Source of the DNA: Pseudomonas sp. Q1-7
Lineage (GTDB): Bacteria; Pseudomonadota; Gammaproteobacteria; Pseudomonadales; Pseudomonadaceae
Assembly: GCF_028010285.1 (NCBI RefSeq)
Contig: NZ_CP116304.1
Location: forward strand, 695,501 to 759,500
Length of the DNA: 64,000 nucleotides
Reading direction: 5' to 3'
The notes below the pieces were generated by a model that made no database searches, was not told the origin of the DNA, and saw only the letters and a program-made list of their open reading frames with translations. The translations under genes and the position numbers were made by a program. Positions 9,124 through 17,027 of the stretch are shown here, in pieces (the stretch's first letter is position 1; each line of letters starts with the position of its first letter).

Positions 9124-10053
9124 ATGGCCGTCCTTGTAATCGCTGAACACACCAATGCCGCGCTGGCGGCCGCCACCCTCAACACCGTTGCCGCCGCCCA
9201 GAAGATCGGTGGTGACATCCACGTGCTGGTCGCGGGTGCTGGTGTAGGTGCTGCCGCTGAAGCCGCTGCCAAGATTGCCGGTGTGGCCAAGGTCCTGGTT
9301 GCCGATAACGCAGCCTACGCGCACCAGTTGCCGGAAAACGTCGCGCCGCTGATCGCTGAGCTGGGCAAGGGCTACAGCCACGTGCTGGCACCCGCCACCA
9401 CCAACGGCAAGAACTACCTGCCGCGCGTGGCCGCCCTGCTGGACGTCGATCAGATCTCCGAGATCATCGCCGTTGAAAGCGTCGACACCTTCAAACGCCC
9501 GATCTACGCCGGTAACGCCATCGCCACCGTGCAGTCCTCGGCTGCCGTGAAGGTGATCACCGTGCGTACCACCGGTTTCGACGCCGCTTCCGCTGAAGGC
9601 GGTGCCGCTGCCGTTGAAGCGGTGGGTGGTGCTGCCGATGCGGGCAAATCCGCTTTCGTTGGTGAAGAACTGGCCAAGTCCGATCGTCCGGAACTGACCG
9701 CTGCCAAGATCGTCGTCTCCGGCGGTCGCGGCATGCAGAACGGCGACAACTTCAAGCACCTGTACGCCCTGGCCGACAAGCTGGGTGCTGCCGTCGGTGC
9801 TTCCCGTGCCGCGGTCGACGCCGGTTTCGTACCGAACGACATGCAGGTCGGCCAGACCGGCAAGATCGTTGCCCCGCAGCTGTACATCGCCGTGGGCATC
9901 TCCGGTGCCATCCAGCACCTGGCCGGTATGAAAGACTCCAAGGTCATCGTCGCGATCAACAAGGACGAAGAAGCCCCGATCTTCCAGGTGGCTGACTACG
10001 GCCTGGTGGCTGACCTGTTCGAAGCCATCCCGGAACTGGAAAAGCTGCTGTAA
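9124..10053 (+). CDS. etfA: Electron transfer flavoprotein alpha subunit
   Basis: EtfA (309 aa), the FAD-binding subunit. ATG 9124 follows the etfB stop by one base. The C-terminal FAD domain shows [12 protein letters not shown] at about 200-210 and [20 protein letters not shown] split as [10 protein letters not shown] and [12 protein letters not shown], followed by [20 protein letters not shown]; this is the canonical ETF alpha signature. Transcription ends at a strong hairpin 28 bp beyond the stop. Confidence 0.95.
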   Translation: MAVLVIAEHTNAALAAATLNTVAAAQKIGGDIHVLVAGAGVGAAAEAAAKIAGVAKVLVADNAAYAHQLPENVAPLIAELGKGYSHVLAPATTNGKNYLPRVAALLDVDQISEIIAVESVDTFKRPIYAGNAIATVQSSAAVKVITVRTTGFDAASAEGGAAAVEAVGGAADAGKSAFVGEELAKSDRPELTAAKIVVSGGRGMQNGDNFKHLYALADKLGAAVGASRAAVDAGFVPNDMQVGQTGKIVAPQLYIAVGISGAIQHLAGMKDSKVIVAINKDEEAPIFQVADYGLVADLFEAIPELEKLL

Positions 10054-10080
10054 CAGCGCTTCCCGGCCGGCCGTACAGAA

Positions 10081-10107
10081 ACCCGCTCCTCGAAGCGGGT
10101 TTTTTTA
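10081..10107 (+). terminator. Rho-independent terminator of etfBA
   Basis: ACCCGCT (10081-10087), loop CCTCGA, AGCGGGT (10094-10100), then a run of T to 10106. It has the classic stem plus U-tract form directly after etfA. Confidence 0.9.
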
Positions 10108-10292
10108 TTGCACGATGACTCCGACATTGAAGCACGCTGAGCTACGTGTCGATGCGATGCAGCGCTAGGTGCAAGACGTCGAGTTCCGGGACATTTTATG
10201 TGCCCGCCAACAATCCTTCTATCAACAGGGATCCACTTCAGACCGGCAGCAGCGACGTGAGAAGAAACCGTTCCGTTATAGCGAGGCTGGAC

Positions 10293-10709
10293 TCACGCGT
10301 CAGAGTGCGCCTGCAAAGGCAGTGGAGCCGGTGGCGACGACGTCCCGCTCATTGCGTCATAGTTCGATCGCGCGCCCTGAATGACCACCTTGTTCTGTTC
10401 TGCCCAGGCAACGAGGGCGAGCACCGGTTCCAACAGGGTCTGACCAAGATCAGTCAGTTCGTAATCCACTCGCGGCGGGATCGTTGGGTACATCTTGCGC
10501 TTAATTAATCCGTCGCGCTCCAGTCCACGAAGTGTGAGAGTCAGCATGCGCTGAGAAATGCCCTCGACGGCGCGCTTGAGCTCATTGAAGCGTTTGGGCC
10601 CCGCTCGCAAGGCGCCCACGATGCAAAGACTCCACTTGTCACCGACCCGGTCGAGGATTTCGCGTACGAAAAGGCACTCGTCCGGCATTTGGGTGTTTCT
10701 CGGTGACAT
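10293..10709 (-). CDS. HxlR-family regulator
   Basis: Winged-helix regulator of the HxlR family (138 aa). It shows CLFVREILDRVGDKWSLCIV (the usual D.i.gKWs..il opening), RFNELKRAVEGISQRMLTLTLRGLE split over the recognition helix region, and the wing YPTIPPRVDYELTDLG. The start at 10709 is preceded by AGAAGG seven bases upstream; a longer frame to 10820 lacks a site. It is divergent from the NAD(P)H-binding oxidoreductase at 10948, the same arrangement as E. coli ytfH/ytfG, so it probably controls that gene. Some HxlR proteins sense electrophiles or quinones through a Cys near the N-terminus; Cys is present at position 12. Confidence 0.88.
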   Translation of the reverse strand: MSPRNTQMPDECLFVREILDRVGDKWSLCIVGALRAGPKRFNELKRAVEGISQRMLTLTLRGLERDGLIKRKMYPTIPPRVDYELTDLGQTLLEPVLALVAWAEQNKVVIQGARSNYDAMSGTSSPPAPLPLQAHSDA

Positions 10710-10848
10710 GGATGTGCCTTCTTGTGGGTAGCGCGACAGTGCCAATATTATCCTAAGGAACAAAAGAGAACTAAGTCCCTTTTCTACTCTTGGATTGAAG
10801 TTGTCCGAAGCACCCGCCATCTCGCGGTGTTCCTATGGTCTTCACGTC

Positions 10849-10911
10849 ACCTTGTAGCTCGTAAAGGTAGGGCTGCTGGTGTTCAACGGCAGGGGCGTGA
10901 GCAACACGCCA
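10849..10911. repeat. 63 bp repeat, copy 1
   Basis: Identical at 62 of 63 positions to 20174-20236 (one A/G difference). In this copy it lies in the HxlR/oxidoreductase intergenic region. Read on the minus strand both copies encode HQQPYLYELQG in the same frame, and in copy 2 this runs to a stop (LVKSA*). It is therefore probably the 3' remnant of a lost gene. Confidence 0.85.
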
Positions 10912-10947
10912 TCCCCCCATCAACCCAACCGTCAAGGCAGATCCACC

Positions 10948-11844
10948 ATGTCCCAACGTCTCTTAGTAACCGGCGCTTCCGGCAATCTTGGTCGTCGCGT
11001 AGTCGAGTCACTGCTGGAAATAAACGCCGGTCCCATCGTTGCCAGCACGCGCGATCCGTCCAAGTTGGCTGACCTTGCCGCTAAGGGGGTCGAAGTCCGC
11101 GCTGCCGACTTCGACCACCCGGAATTCCTGTCTTCGGCTTTTGCTGGTATCGACCGCATGTTGCTGATTAGCACCGATGCCATCCACGTGCCCGGTCGGC
11201 GTCTGGCCCAGCACAAGGCTGCTATCGCCGCGGCCGAGAGAGCTGGAGTCAGGCACATCGTCTATACATCGTTGCCGTCGCCGCAACCTAGCAGCGAGAG
11301 TGCCGTGGAAGACGATCATTTCTGGACTGAGCAGGCCATCGCCGCAAGCTCGATGAGTTGGACCTTCATGCGCCATGGGCTCTATGCCGAAAACATGCTG
11401 TGGATGCTGACGCAGGCAATTGCCAGTGGCGTATTGACCACCGCGACGGCCAACCGAGGGCGTCACTGGGTTACGCGTGAAGACTGCGCCCGGGCCGATG
11501 CGGCGGTACTAGCTTCGGGCGACAGCTCTAACCGGATTATCGAGGTCACCGGACCGGCAGCCGTGACCGCAGAAGAAATTGCCGCGTTCGTGTCAGAGCT
11601 GACGGGTAAGCAGTTGGTGCATGAGGAAGTCACGGCGGCTGCACTGCGTGATGTCATGGCTGGAACTGGCCTGCCACGTACGTTAATTGGTGCGCTGGTC
11701 GGGTTCGATCAGGCCACGGCCATTGGCTTCCATGCCACTGTCACGCAGGCCGTCGAAGAGTTGACGGGCCGCAAGCCTACGACCATGCGAGATTTCCTTT
11801 CTGCCAACAAGGTAGCGCTGCAAGCCACGAGGGAGTCTGCGTAA
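10948..11844 (+). CDS. NAD(P)H-binding oxidoreductase, NmrA/QorB-like
   Basis: Atypical short-chain dehydrogenase of the NmrA/QorB group (298 aa). VTGASGNLG at 7-15 is the dinucleotide-binding loop. It lacks the YxxxK pair of classical SDRs, as this group usually does. E. coli YtfG (QorB) of similar length and neighbourhood reduces quinones with NAD(P)H. Start ATG 10948 was chosen over 10879 because the family begins directly with the Rossmann strand. It is divergent from the HxlR regulator, which is its likely controller. Confidence 0.82.
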   Translation: MSQRLLVTGASGNLGRRVVESLLEINAGPIVASTRDPSKLADLAAKGVEVRAADFDHPEFLSSAFAGIDRMLLISTDAIHVPGRRLAQHKAAIAAAERAGVRHIVYTSLPSPQPSSESAVEDDHFWTEQAIAASSMSWTFMRHGLYAENMLWMLTQAIASGVLTTATANRGRHWVTREDCARADAAVLASGDSSNRIIEVTGPAAVTAEEIAAFVSELTGKQLVHEEVTAAALRDVMAGTGLPRTLIGALVGFDQATAIGFHATVTQAVEELTGRKPTTMRDFLSANKVALQATRESA

Positions 11845-11910
11845 GGGCTATGCCACGAAAGGTTGCGTTAGTCTCTGGCGTCAACTTCGCAGTTGGTGTC
11901 GGAACCTTAA

Positions 11911-12114
11911 GCTAGGGCAGCTGCTCGGGACTACTTTCAGATGGTCTGTTTGGATGTGGTGCAAAGACAAGGGAGCGTCATCACGCTTCGGCAAATTGGT
12001 AGCGATCCGCGAATAGCTCAGAGCCCGGTTGGGAGAGCACGTCTCGCTGCTCTGCCGGAGAACGAGAGGGCGTCTTTGCTCATGCGCATCCGCCGGTGCG
12101 ATCCGGAGCAGTGA
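11911..12114 (+). pseudogene. Remnant of an IclR-family regulator gene
   Basis: The frame from 11911 to the TGA at 12112-12114 encodes AARDYFQMVCLDVVQRQGS and, after a short divergent part, SPVGRARLAALPENER. This aligns without gaps to the central effector domain of the IclR regulator at 2392-3258 (AARDRLQMVYLDVVQGQGN and SSVGRACLAAMPENER). The HTH and the C-terminal part are missing and no start is present. Its last 80 bases (from 12034) are included in the 1.9 kb repeat, so a shorter piece also occurs at 20236-20316. Confidence 0.75.
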
Positions 12115-12161
12115 CCTGCAGCGCGAGGCCCTTTGGTCTGCGCGGCTATCCATTGTTGGCG

Positions 12162-13553
12162 TCAGTTCTGTCGAGCCAGGAATTCGTAGAGTCGCGCGTC
12201 CAATGAGTGGCCAACATTGAAGCGCATCCAAGGTACATTGCGGCCATCAGGCATAAACAGCTGGCCAGGGAACAGAAGGATCTTCGCTTCCTTGGCTTGC
12301 CGGGCGAGTTGCGTCGCGTCAGCCACTGCCCTGTGGCGGGCCCAGAGGAACATGCCGGCGTGCGGTTCGTGGAAAAGCTCCAGACCGGCCGCCTCAAGGC
12401 GCCGCGCCACGCTTTCGTGAGCCTCGCTGAGCTGTTCGCGCAGCTGGCGCACGTGTTTGCGTTGGCGGCCCTGGAGCAGAATGTCCAGAGCCAGAGTCTC
12501 GGTGAGCTCCGAACTGGTCAGGCCGCTAACGATCTTCAGCGGCACCAATTCCTCAATCAGCTCCGGGTGCGCTGCTATGAAGCCAACCCGCAGCGCAGGG
12601 GCAATTACCTTGGACAGGCTGCTGATGTAGATCACCCGTGCCAACTGATCGAGGTTAGCCAGCACCAATTGACCGGAGGGATCGAGGTCAGCGTAGATGT
12701 CATTCTCGACAATCAGGAAATCGTATTTCTCCGCCAATTGCAGCAAGCGATGGCTTGCAGCAAGGGACAGGCTGGTCCCGGTAGGGCTATGCAGTCGTGC
12801 CTGAGTGAAATAGACCTTCGGCCGGTGCTCGCTTGCCAGTTGCTCCAAACGCTCCAGGTCCAGGCCATCGACGGTGCGAGGAACACCCAGCAGCCGGGCA
12901 CCCTGCAGGCGCAGGTTGAGGAAGAGGTGCTGGTATCCGGGCTCATCCACCAATACCGGATCGCCGCGTTGCACCAGGTACCGAACTGCCAGATCAAGCG
13001 CCTGGCTGGCACCGCTGGTCAGCAGTAGTTGTTCGGGACCGGCGGCAACTCCTGCGTCAGCCAGGCGGTCGGCAAGCTTGCCACGAAGGCGCTGGTTGCC
13101 TTTGCTCTGGCCGTAGTTGCCGTACTGAATAGGATTCTCGCGCGCCAGGCTCCGCAGGCCGCGCAACAGACCCTCACTGTCTATCCAGTGCTCGGGCAGA
13201 AGGCCAATGCCGGGGCGCAGTTCCATTCCAAGCGGCTGGAACGCCTTGTGCAACAGCAGGTGGGCATCGAAGTCAAACTCCGGAGCATCCTCCGCGTCGC
13301 GCGCATCCTCAGCGACCTGGCCGCGCACGTAATAGCCGGCATTGGGCACGGTGTTCAGGCAGCCGCGGGCCACGAGGCGATCGTAGGCCTCGGCAACGGT
13401 GAAGTGGCTAACGCCGTGGCTCTCGGCGAACTTGCGGATGGAAGGCAGCTTGGCCCCCGGACGTAAGCGCTGCTCCTGGATGGCCAGCGCTATCCCCTCC
13501 ACGATCTGAGACACCAGAGGAGTGACCGAGGTGGGATCAAGCATTAACAACAT
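12162..13553 (-). CDS. MocR-type (GntR/aminotransferase) regulator, copy 1
   Basis: MocR-subfamily regulator (463 aa from the ATG at 13553). It has an N-terminal GntR winged helix (KLPSIRKFAESHGVSHFTVA, about residues 32-51) fused to a fold-type I aminotransferase-like domain. The PLP-binding motif SSLSKVIAPALRVGF provides the Schiff-base lysine. Known members (GabR, TauR, PdxR) sense PLP adducts of an amine and control amine catabolism or vitamin B6 genes. The frame stays open to 13661, but the HTH begins soon after 13553; ATG 13544 is an alternative start. It is divergent from the binding protein, semialdehyde dehydrogenase and aminotransferase genes, so a GabR-like role is plausible but inferred. 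Nearly identical to 20364-21755. Confidence 0.88.
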   Translation of the reverse strand: MLLMLDPTSVTPLVSQIVEGIALAIQEQRLRPGAKLPSIRKFAESHGVSHFTVAEAYDRLVARGCLNTVPNAGYYVRGQVAEDARDAEDAPEFDFDAHLLLHKAFQPLGMELRPGIGLLPEHWIDSEGLLRGLRSLARENPIQYGNYGQSKGNQRLRGKLADRLADAGVAAGPEQLLLTSGASQALDLAVRYLVQRGDPVLVDEPGYQHLFLNLRLQGARLLGVPRTVDGLDLERLEQLASEHRPKVYFTQARLHSPTGTSLSLAASHRLLQLAEKYDFLIVENDIYADLDPSGQLVLANLDQLARVIYISSLSKVIAPALRVGFIAAHPELIEELVPLKIVSGLTSSELTETLALDILLQGRQRKHVRQLREQLSEAHESVARRLEAAGLELFHEPHAGMFLWARHRAVADATQLARQAKEAKILLFPGQLFMPDGRNVPWMRFNVGHSLDARLYEFLARQN

Positions 13554-13581
13554 AAAAACGTCCGTCGGCTGAATGTCAGAA

Positions 13582-13635
13582 CTGTACAGGCTTGGCGACA
13601 TGACAGCTCTGCTAGCAGTCCATCGTCGCTGTACA
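13582..13635. promoter_or_regulatory. Candidate MocR direct-repeat operator
   Basis: CTGTACA occurs at 13582-13588 and again at 13629-13635, 47 bp apart, upstream of the MocR start. MocR proteins such as GabR bind paired direct repeats. The same pair is present in copy 2 at 21784-21837. Confidence 0.4.
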
Positions 13636-13712
13636 TGGCGCGCCACGAGAGGTGGCAGCATTATCCAAGTCGTGCAGCGGCCTTACCGCAAGCTTGAGAT
13701 GGAGGATCTGCC

Positions 13713-13910
13713 ATGCGCGACACAGCTTACATTTTCGCTAAAGAATGGCCGGTCCACCATAACCTGGTCGCGTTGGGCTGCGCGATCTCACGCTGTCGCC
13801 GGATTGACCAGTTCTCTGCTTGGTTCCCGGGCGAGGTGTCGCGCCTGGTTCGCGGCTTCATTCCGCACCTGGCAATGATTCTGCGTAATCGAGGCGAGCC
13901 CGTCACCTAG
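13713..13910 (+). pseudogene. Decayed short frame divergent from MocR, copy 1
   Basis: A 65-codon frame beginning MRDTAYIFAKEWPVHH, with GGAGG eight bases upstream of the ATG. It lies where the target gene of a MocR regulator would be expected. I do not recognise it. In repeat copy 2 the same start is followed by a TGG to TGA change that cuts it to 36 codons (21915-22025), so the frame is not under constraint there. Most likely the 5' end of a lost gene, or chance. Confidence 0.3.
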
Positions 13911-14197
13911 CTTCGAATCGCCAAAGCCTTAAACAAGGCCCCCCTTCTCGAGCGTAAGCGCCCGGCTCAAATCCACGCCCAGTCACGGCCAGTTATGCCT
14001 CCGGCAGGAGGTGGTGCATCTGCTCGTGGCAGTGCGGGAAGGAGGATCTGAGGGACTACATCGCTGGCCCGGAAAGTCAGCGTCAAGGATGAACACCAGC
14101 GGCAACGTCAGCAACCTCGGCTGAGCCGTTTTCTATGTCCTGACCCAAATGGGTTGGGGTGATTGCAATCTGCCGACAACAATATCTAGAGGTGGAC

Positions 14198-15223
14198 ATG
14201 AAAAAAACGCTAATTGCGACCCTGATGATGGGCCTGACTTCTTACGCCTTGGCCGCTGACGTGACGGTGATTTCGTTTGGCGGCACCGCCAAGGAAACGC
14301 AGACCGAGGCGTACTACAAGCCTTTTGAAAAGGCCTCCGGCAACAAGGTGATCGCCGGCGAATACAACGGTGAGATGGGCATGATCAAGGCCATGGTCGA
14401 TGTCGGCAACGTCTCCTGGGATGTGGTCCAAGTCGAGGGATCAGAGGTGCTCCGTGGCTGCGACGAGGGGTTGTTCGAGCAACTGGATCAGAAGCGGCTG
14501 GGCAACTCCAGCGACTTTATTCAAGGAACCTTTTCCGACTGCGGTGCTGGCCTGTTGGTCTGGTCGATGGTCATGGCCTACGACGCCAAGCGCCTACCCA
14601 CCGCACCGACCGGTTGGGCAGATTTCTGGGACACGCAGAAATTCCCTGGCAAGCGTGCGCTGCGCAAGGGTGCCAAGTACAACCTAGAGATCGCCTTGTT
14701 GGCTGATGGCGTGCCAAAGGAAGACTTGTACAAGGTGCTGTCCACTCCCGCAGGCATAGATCGTGCCTTCCGCAAGCTGGACCAAATCAAGTCGTCGGTC
14801 CAGTGGTGGGAATCTGGCGCACAACCCTTGCAGTTCCTGGCCAGCGGCGACGTGGTAATGAGTGCAGCCTACAACGGCCGGGTGTTTGCTGCGCAGGGGG
14901 AAGGTGCGCCAATGAAGATGGTGTGGAACGGCAGCATCTACGCCATCGACTATTGGGCAATCCCCAAAGGTAGTCCGGACAAGCAAGCGGCCGAGGATTT
15001 CATAGCCTTATCGTTGCGTCCTGAGCAGCAGAAGATCTTCACCACGAAAATGGGCTACGGCTCAACCAACCTGAAAACCACTGCGCTACTCGATCCAGCT
15101 CTACAGGAACGTCTGAATACTTCCCCGGAGAACTTGGAGCAGGCGGTGCCGCTGGACTTCGCCTTCTGGGTTGACCACGGCGAGGACTTGGAAGAGCGCT
15201 TCAACGCTTGGGCTGCCAGGTAA
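14198..15223 (+). CDS. PotD-like ABC transporter substrate-binding protein
   Basis: Periplasmic binding protein (341 aa) of the spermidine/putrescine type. A signal peptide covers residues 1-21 (MKKTLIATLMMGLTSYALAA). It is followed by VTVISFGGTAKETQTEAYYKPFE, split here as VTVISFGG and YYKPFEKASGNKV, the usual opening of this family. ATG 14198 has AGAGGTGG upstream. No permease or ATPase gene is adjacent, so it must share a transporter encoded elsewhere or be an orphan. Its neighbours (semialdehyde dehydrogenase, class III aminotransferase) suggest a polyamine or amino-acid ligand; this is inference. Confidence 0.85.
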   Translation: MKKTLIATLMMGLTSYALAADVTVISFGGTAKETQTEAYYKPFEKASGNKVIAGEYNGEMGMIKAMVDVGNVSWDVVQVEGSEVLRGCDEGLFEQLDQKRLGNSSDFIQGTFSDCGAGLLVWSMVMAYDAKRLPTAPTGWADFWDTQKFPGKRALRKGAKYNLEIALLADGVPKEDLYKVLSTPAGIDRAFRKLDQIKSSVQWWESGAQPLQFLASGDVVMSAAYNGRVFAAQGEGAPMKMVWNGSIYAIDYWAIPKGSPDKQAAEDFIALSLRPEQQKIFTTKMGYGSTNLKTTALLDPALQERLNTSPENLEQAVPLDFAFWVDHGEDLEERFNAWAAR

Positions 15224-15426
15224 TACCAACGTCATGTAATGCCCTGCTGAGTTGCCGATAAGAGGTGACTCGGCGGGGTACTAGTCCGACCTTCTCGTTT
15301 TCAGCCGCTTAATCACCTTTTTGCAGGGCGGCCGCACGGCTCTGATCTTGCCTACCGGCATAAGCGTGAAACTCGGATGGCCATTTTTATGAAGCCCCCT
15401 GAATCAAGCAGCATGGAGAGAACATA

Positions 15427-16869
15427 ATGCTCAGCAATCCGATCTTGTTTCGTCAGCAGGCCTATATTGATGGCGCCTGGGTTGATTCGAGCAATGGTCT
15501 AACCATCAAGGTCAATAACCCTGCCACTGGCGAATTCATCGGTACTGTTCCCAGGCTGGGGGCTGCAGAAACTCGTTTGGCAATTGAGGCCGCGGATCGC
15601 GCATTACCTGCTTGGCGAGCCTTGACGGCCAAGGAGCGGGCAGCAAAATTGCGCCGCTGGTTTGAGTTGCTGATGACAAACCTTGAGGATCTTGCGCGTC
15701 TGATGACGATGGAGCAGGGGAAGCCTCTTGTTGAGTCCCGAAGCGAGATTGCATACGCGGCCTCATTCATTGAGTGGTTTGCTGAGGAAGGTAAGCGCAT
15801 TTACGGTGACACCATTCCTGCGCATCAGTCCGATAAGCGTCTGCTTGTCCTTAAGCAGCCAATAGGTGTTACCGCAGCTATTACGCCGTGGAACTTCCCG
15901 GCTGCGATGATTACCCGAAAGGCAGGGCCAGCATTAGCGGCCGGTTGCACTATGGTCATCAAACCCGCATCCCAGACGCCTTTCTCTGCACTGGCGATGG
16001 CTGCTTTGGCTGAACAGGCCGGAATTCCGCGCGGTGTACTGAGTGTGGTGACTGGCAGCGCTGGTGAGGTTGGCGGTGAGCTGACCAGTAATCCCATCGT
16101 GCGCAAGTTGTCTTTCACTGGCTCCACCGAGATCGGTCGGCAGCTTATGGCTGAGTGCGCGAAAGACATCAAAAAGGTGTCCCTGGAGCTTGGCGGAAAC
16201 GCGCCCTTCATCGTTTTTGAGGATGCGGATCTGGATGCGGCGGTGGAGGGGGCTCTAGCGTCGAAATATCGCAATGCTGGCCAGACATGTGTATGCGCCA
16301 ATCGTTTGTACATCCATGATGGTGTTTATGACGCATTCACTGACAAACTCAAACTCGCTGTGGCAAAGCTGAAGATTGGCAATGGCCTCGATGAAGGTAT
16401 AACAACTGGCCCTCTTATTGATGAGAAAGCCATTGCCAAAGTGGAAGAGCACATTGTGGATGCAGTCGCTCTGGGAGCATGTGTCGTCGCTGGTGGCAAC
16501 AGGATTGGCGGGAATTTCTTCGAGCCTACGATCCTTGTAAATGTCCCCGCCAATGCAAAGGTTGCCAAAGAGGAAACCTTTGGGCCGCTCGCGCCGTTGT
16601 TCCGCTTCACTAATGAGGCCGATTTAATCGCTCAAGCGAATGACACCGAATATGGCTTGGCTGCGTATTTTTACTCGCGCGATCTGGGTCGAGTTTTCCG
16701 CGTTGGTGAAGCCTTGGAGTACGGAATTGTCGGGGTTAATACCGGGATAATTTCATCTGAAACAGCACCCTTTGGCGGTATTAAGGCATCTGGTATTGGG
16801 CGTGAGGGATCCAAGTATGGGATTGAAGATTATCTAGAGATCAAATATCTCTGCCTTGGCGGAATTTGA
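15427..16869 (+). CDS. gabD: Succinate-semialdehyde dehydrogenase-like aldehyde dehydrogenase
   Basis: Aldehyde dehydrogenase of the GabD class (480 aa) that oxidises succinic semialdehyde (or a close omega-oxo acid) to the diacid with NAD(P). Catalytic Cys288 is in GQTCVCANR with a second Cys two residues on, as in GabD proteins. Glu254 is in LELGGNAPF, and the NAD(P) site ITPWNFP is at 152-158. AGAGAAC precedes the ATG. The next gene is a class III aminotransferase, giving the usual transaminase plus dehydrogenase pair of GABA or related amino-acid catabolism. A paralogue lies at 47119-48591. Confidence 0.85.
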   Translation: MLSNPILFRQQAYIDGAWVDSSNGLTIKVNNPATGEFIGTVPRLGAAETRLAIEAADRALPAWRALTAKERAAKLRRWFELLMTNLEDLARLMTMEQGKPLVESRSEIAYAASFIEWFAEEGKRIYGDTIPAHQSDKRLLVLKQPIGVTAAITPWNFPAAMITRKAGPALAAGCTMVIKPASQTPFSALAMAALAEQAGIPRGVLSVVTGSAGEVGGELTSNPIVRKLSFTGSTEIGRQLMAECAKDIKKVSLELGGNAPFIVFEDADLDAAVEGALASKYRNAGQTCVCANRLYIHDGVYDAFTDKLKLAVAKLKIGNGLDEGITTGPLIDEKAIAKVEEHIVDAVALGACVVAGGNRIGGNFFEPTILVNVPANAKVAKEETFGPLAPLFRFTNEADLIAQANDTEYGLAAYFYSRDLGRVFRVGEALEYGIVGVNTGIISSETAPFGGIKASGIGREGSKYGIEDYLEIKYLCLGGI

Positions 16870-17027
16870 TTTTACGCTTCACCATAGCCGAAGGAACTAG
16901 GTTGTCCCGGCTTCCGGGGTAACCTCGGTATTCCTAAAAAGCTGCCGCGAACAGATTAAATAATTTATTTTGAGTTGCCACTTGTGGGCTTTGGTTCGTC
17001 AAAGTCCCGTGAATAGAGTAGTTGATA

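Larger units (their letters stand above)
12034..13942. repeat. 1.9 kb direct repeat, copy 1
   Basis: 1909 bp that recur as 20236-22144 in the same orientation with a constant offset of 8202 bp and only scattered substitutions. It contains the tail of the IclR remnant, the MocR-type regulator, its promoter region and the start of a decayed divergent frame. Identity ends abruptly at both sides. Confidence 0.95.

Noticed and set aside
8322..9918. Long minus-strand frames opposite etfB and etfA
   Set aside because: Typical Gly/Val/Asp-rich antisense frames caused by strong GC3 bias of etfBA.
12207..13028. 273-codon plus-strand frame inside the MocR gene, repeated at 20409-21230
   Set aside because: Its duplication only reflects the repeat; it is antisense to a clear regulator and shows no motifs.
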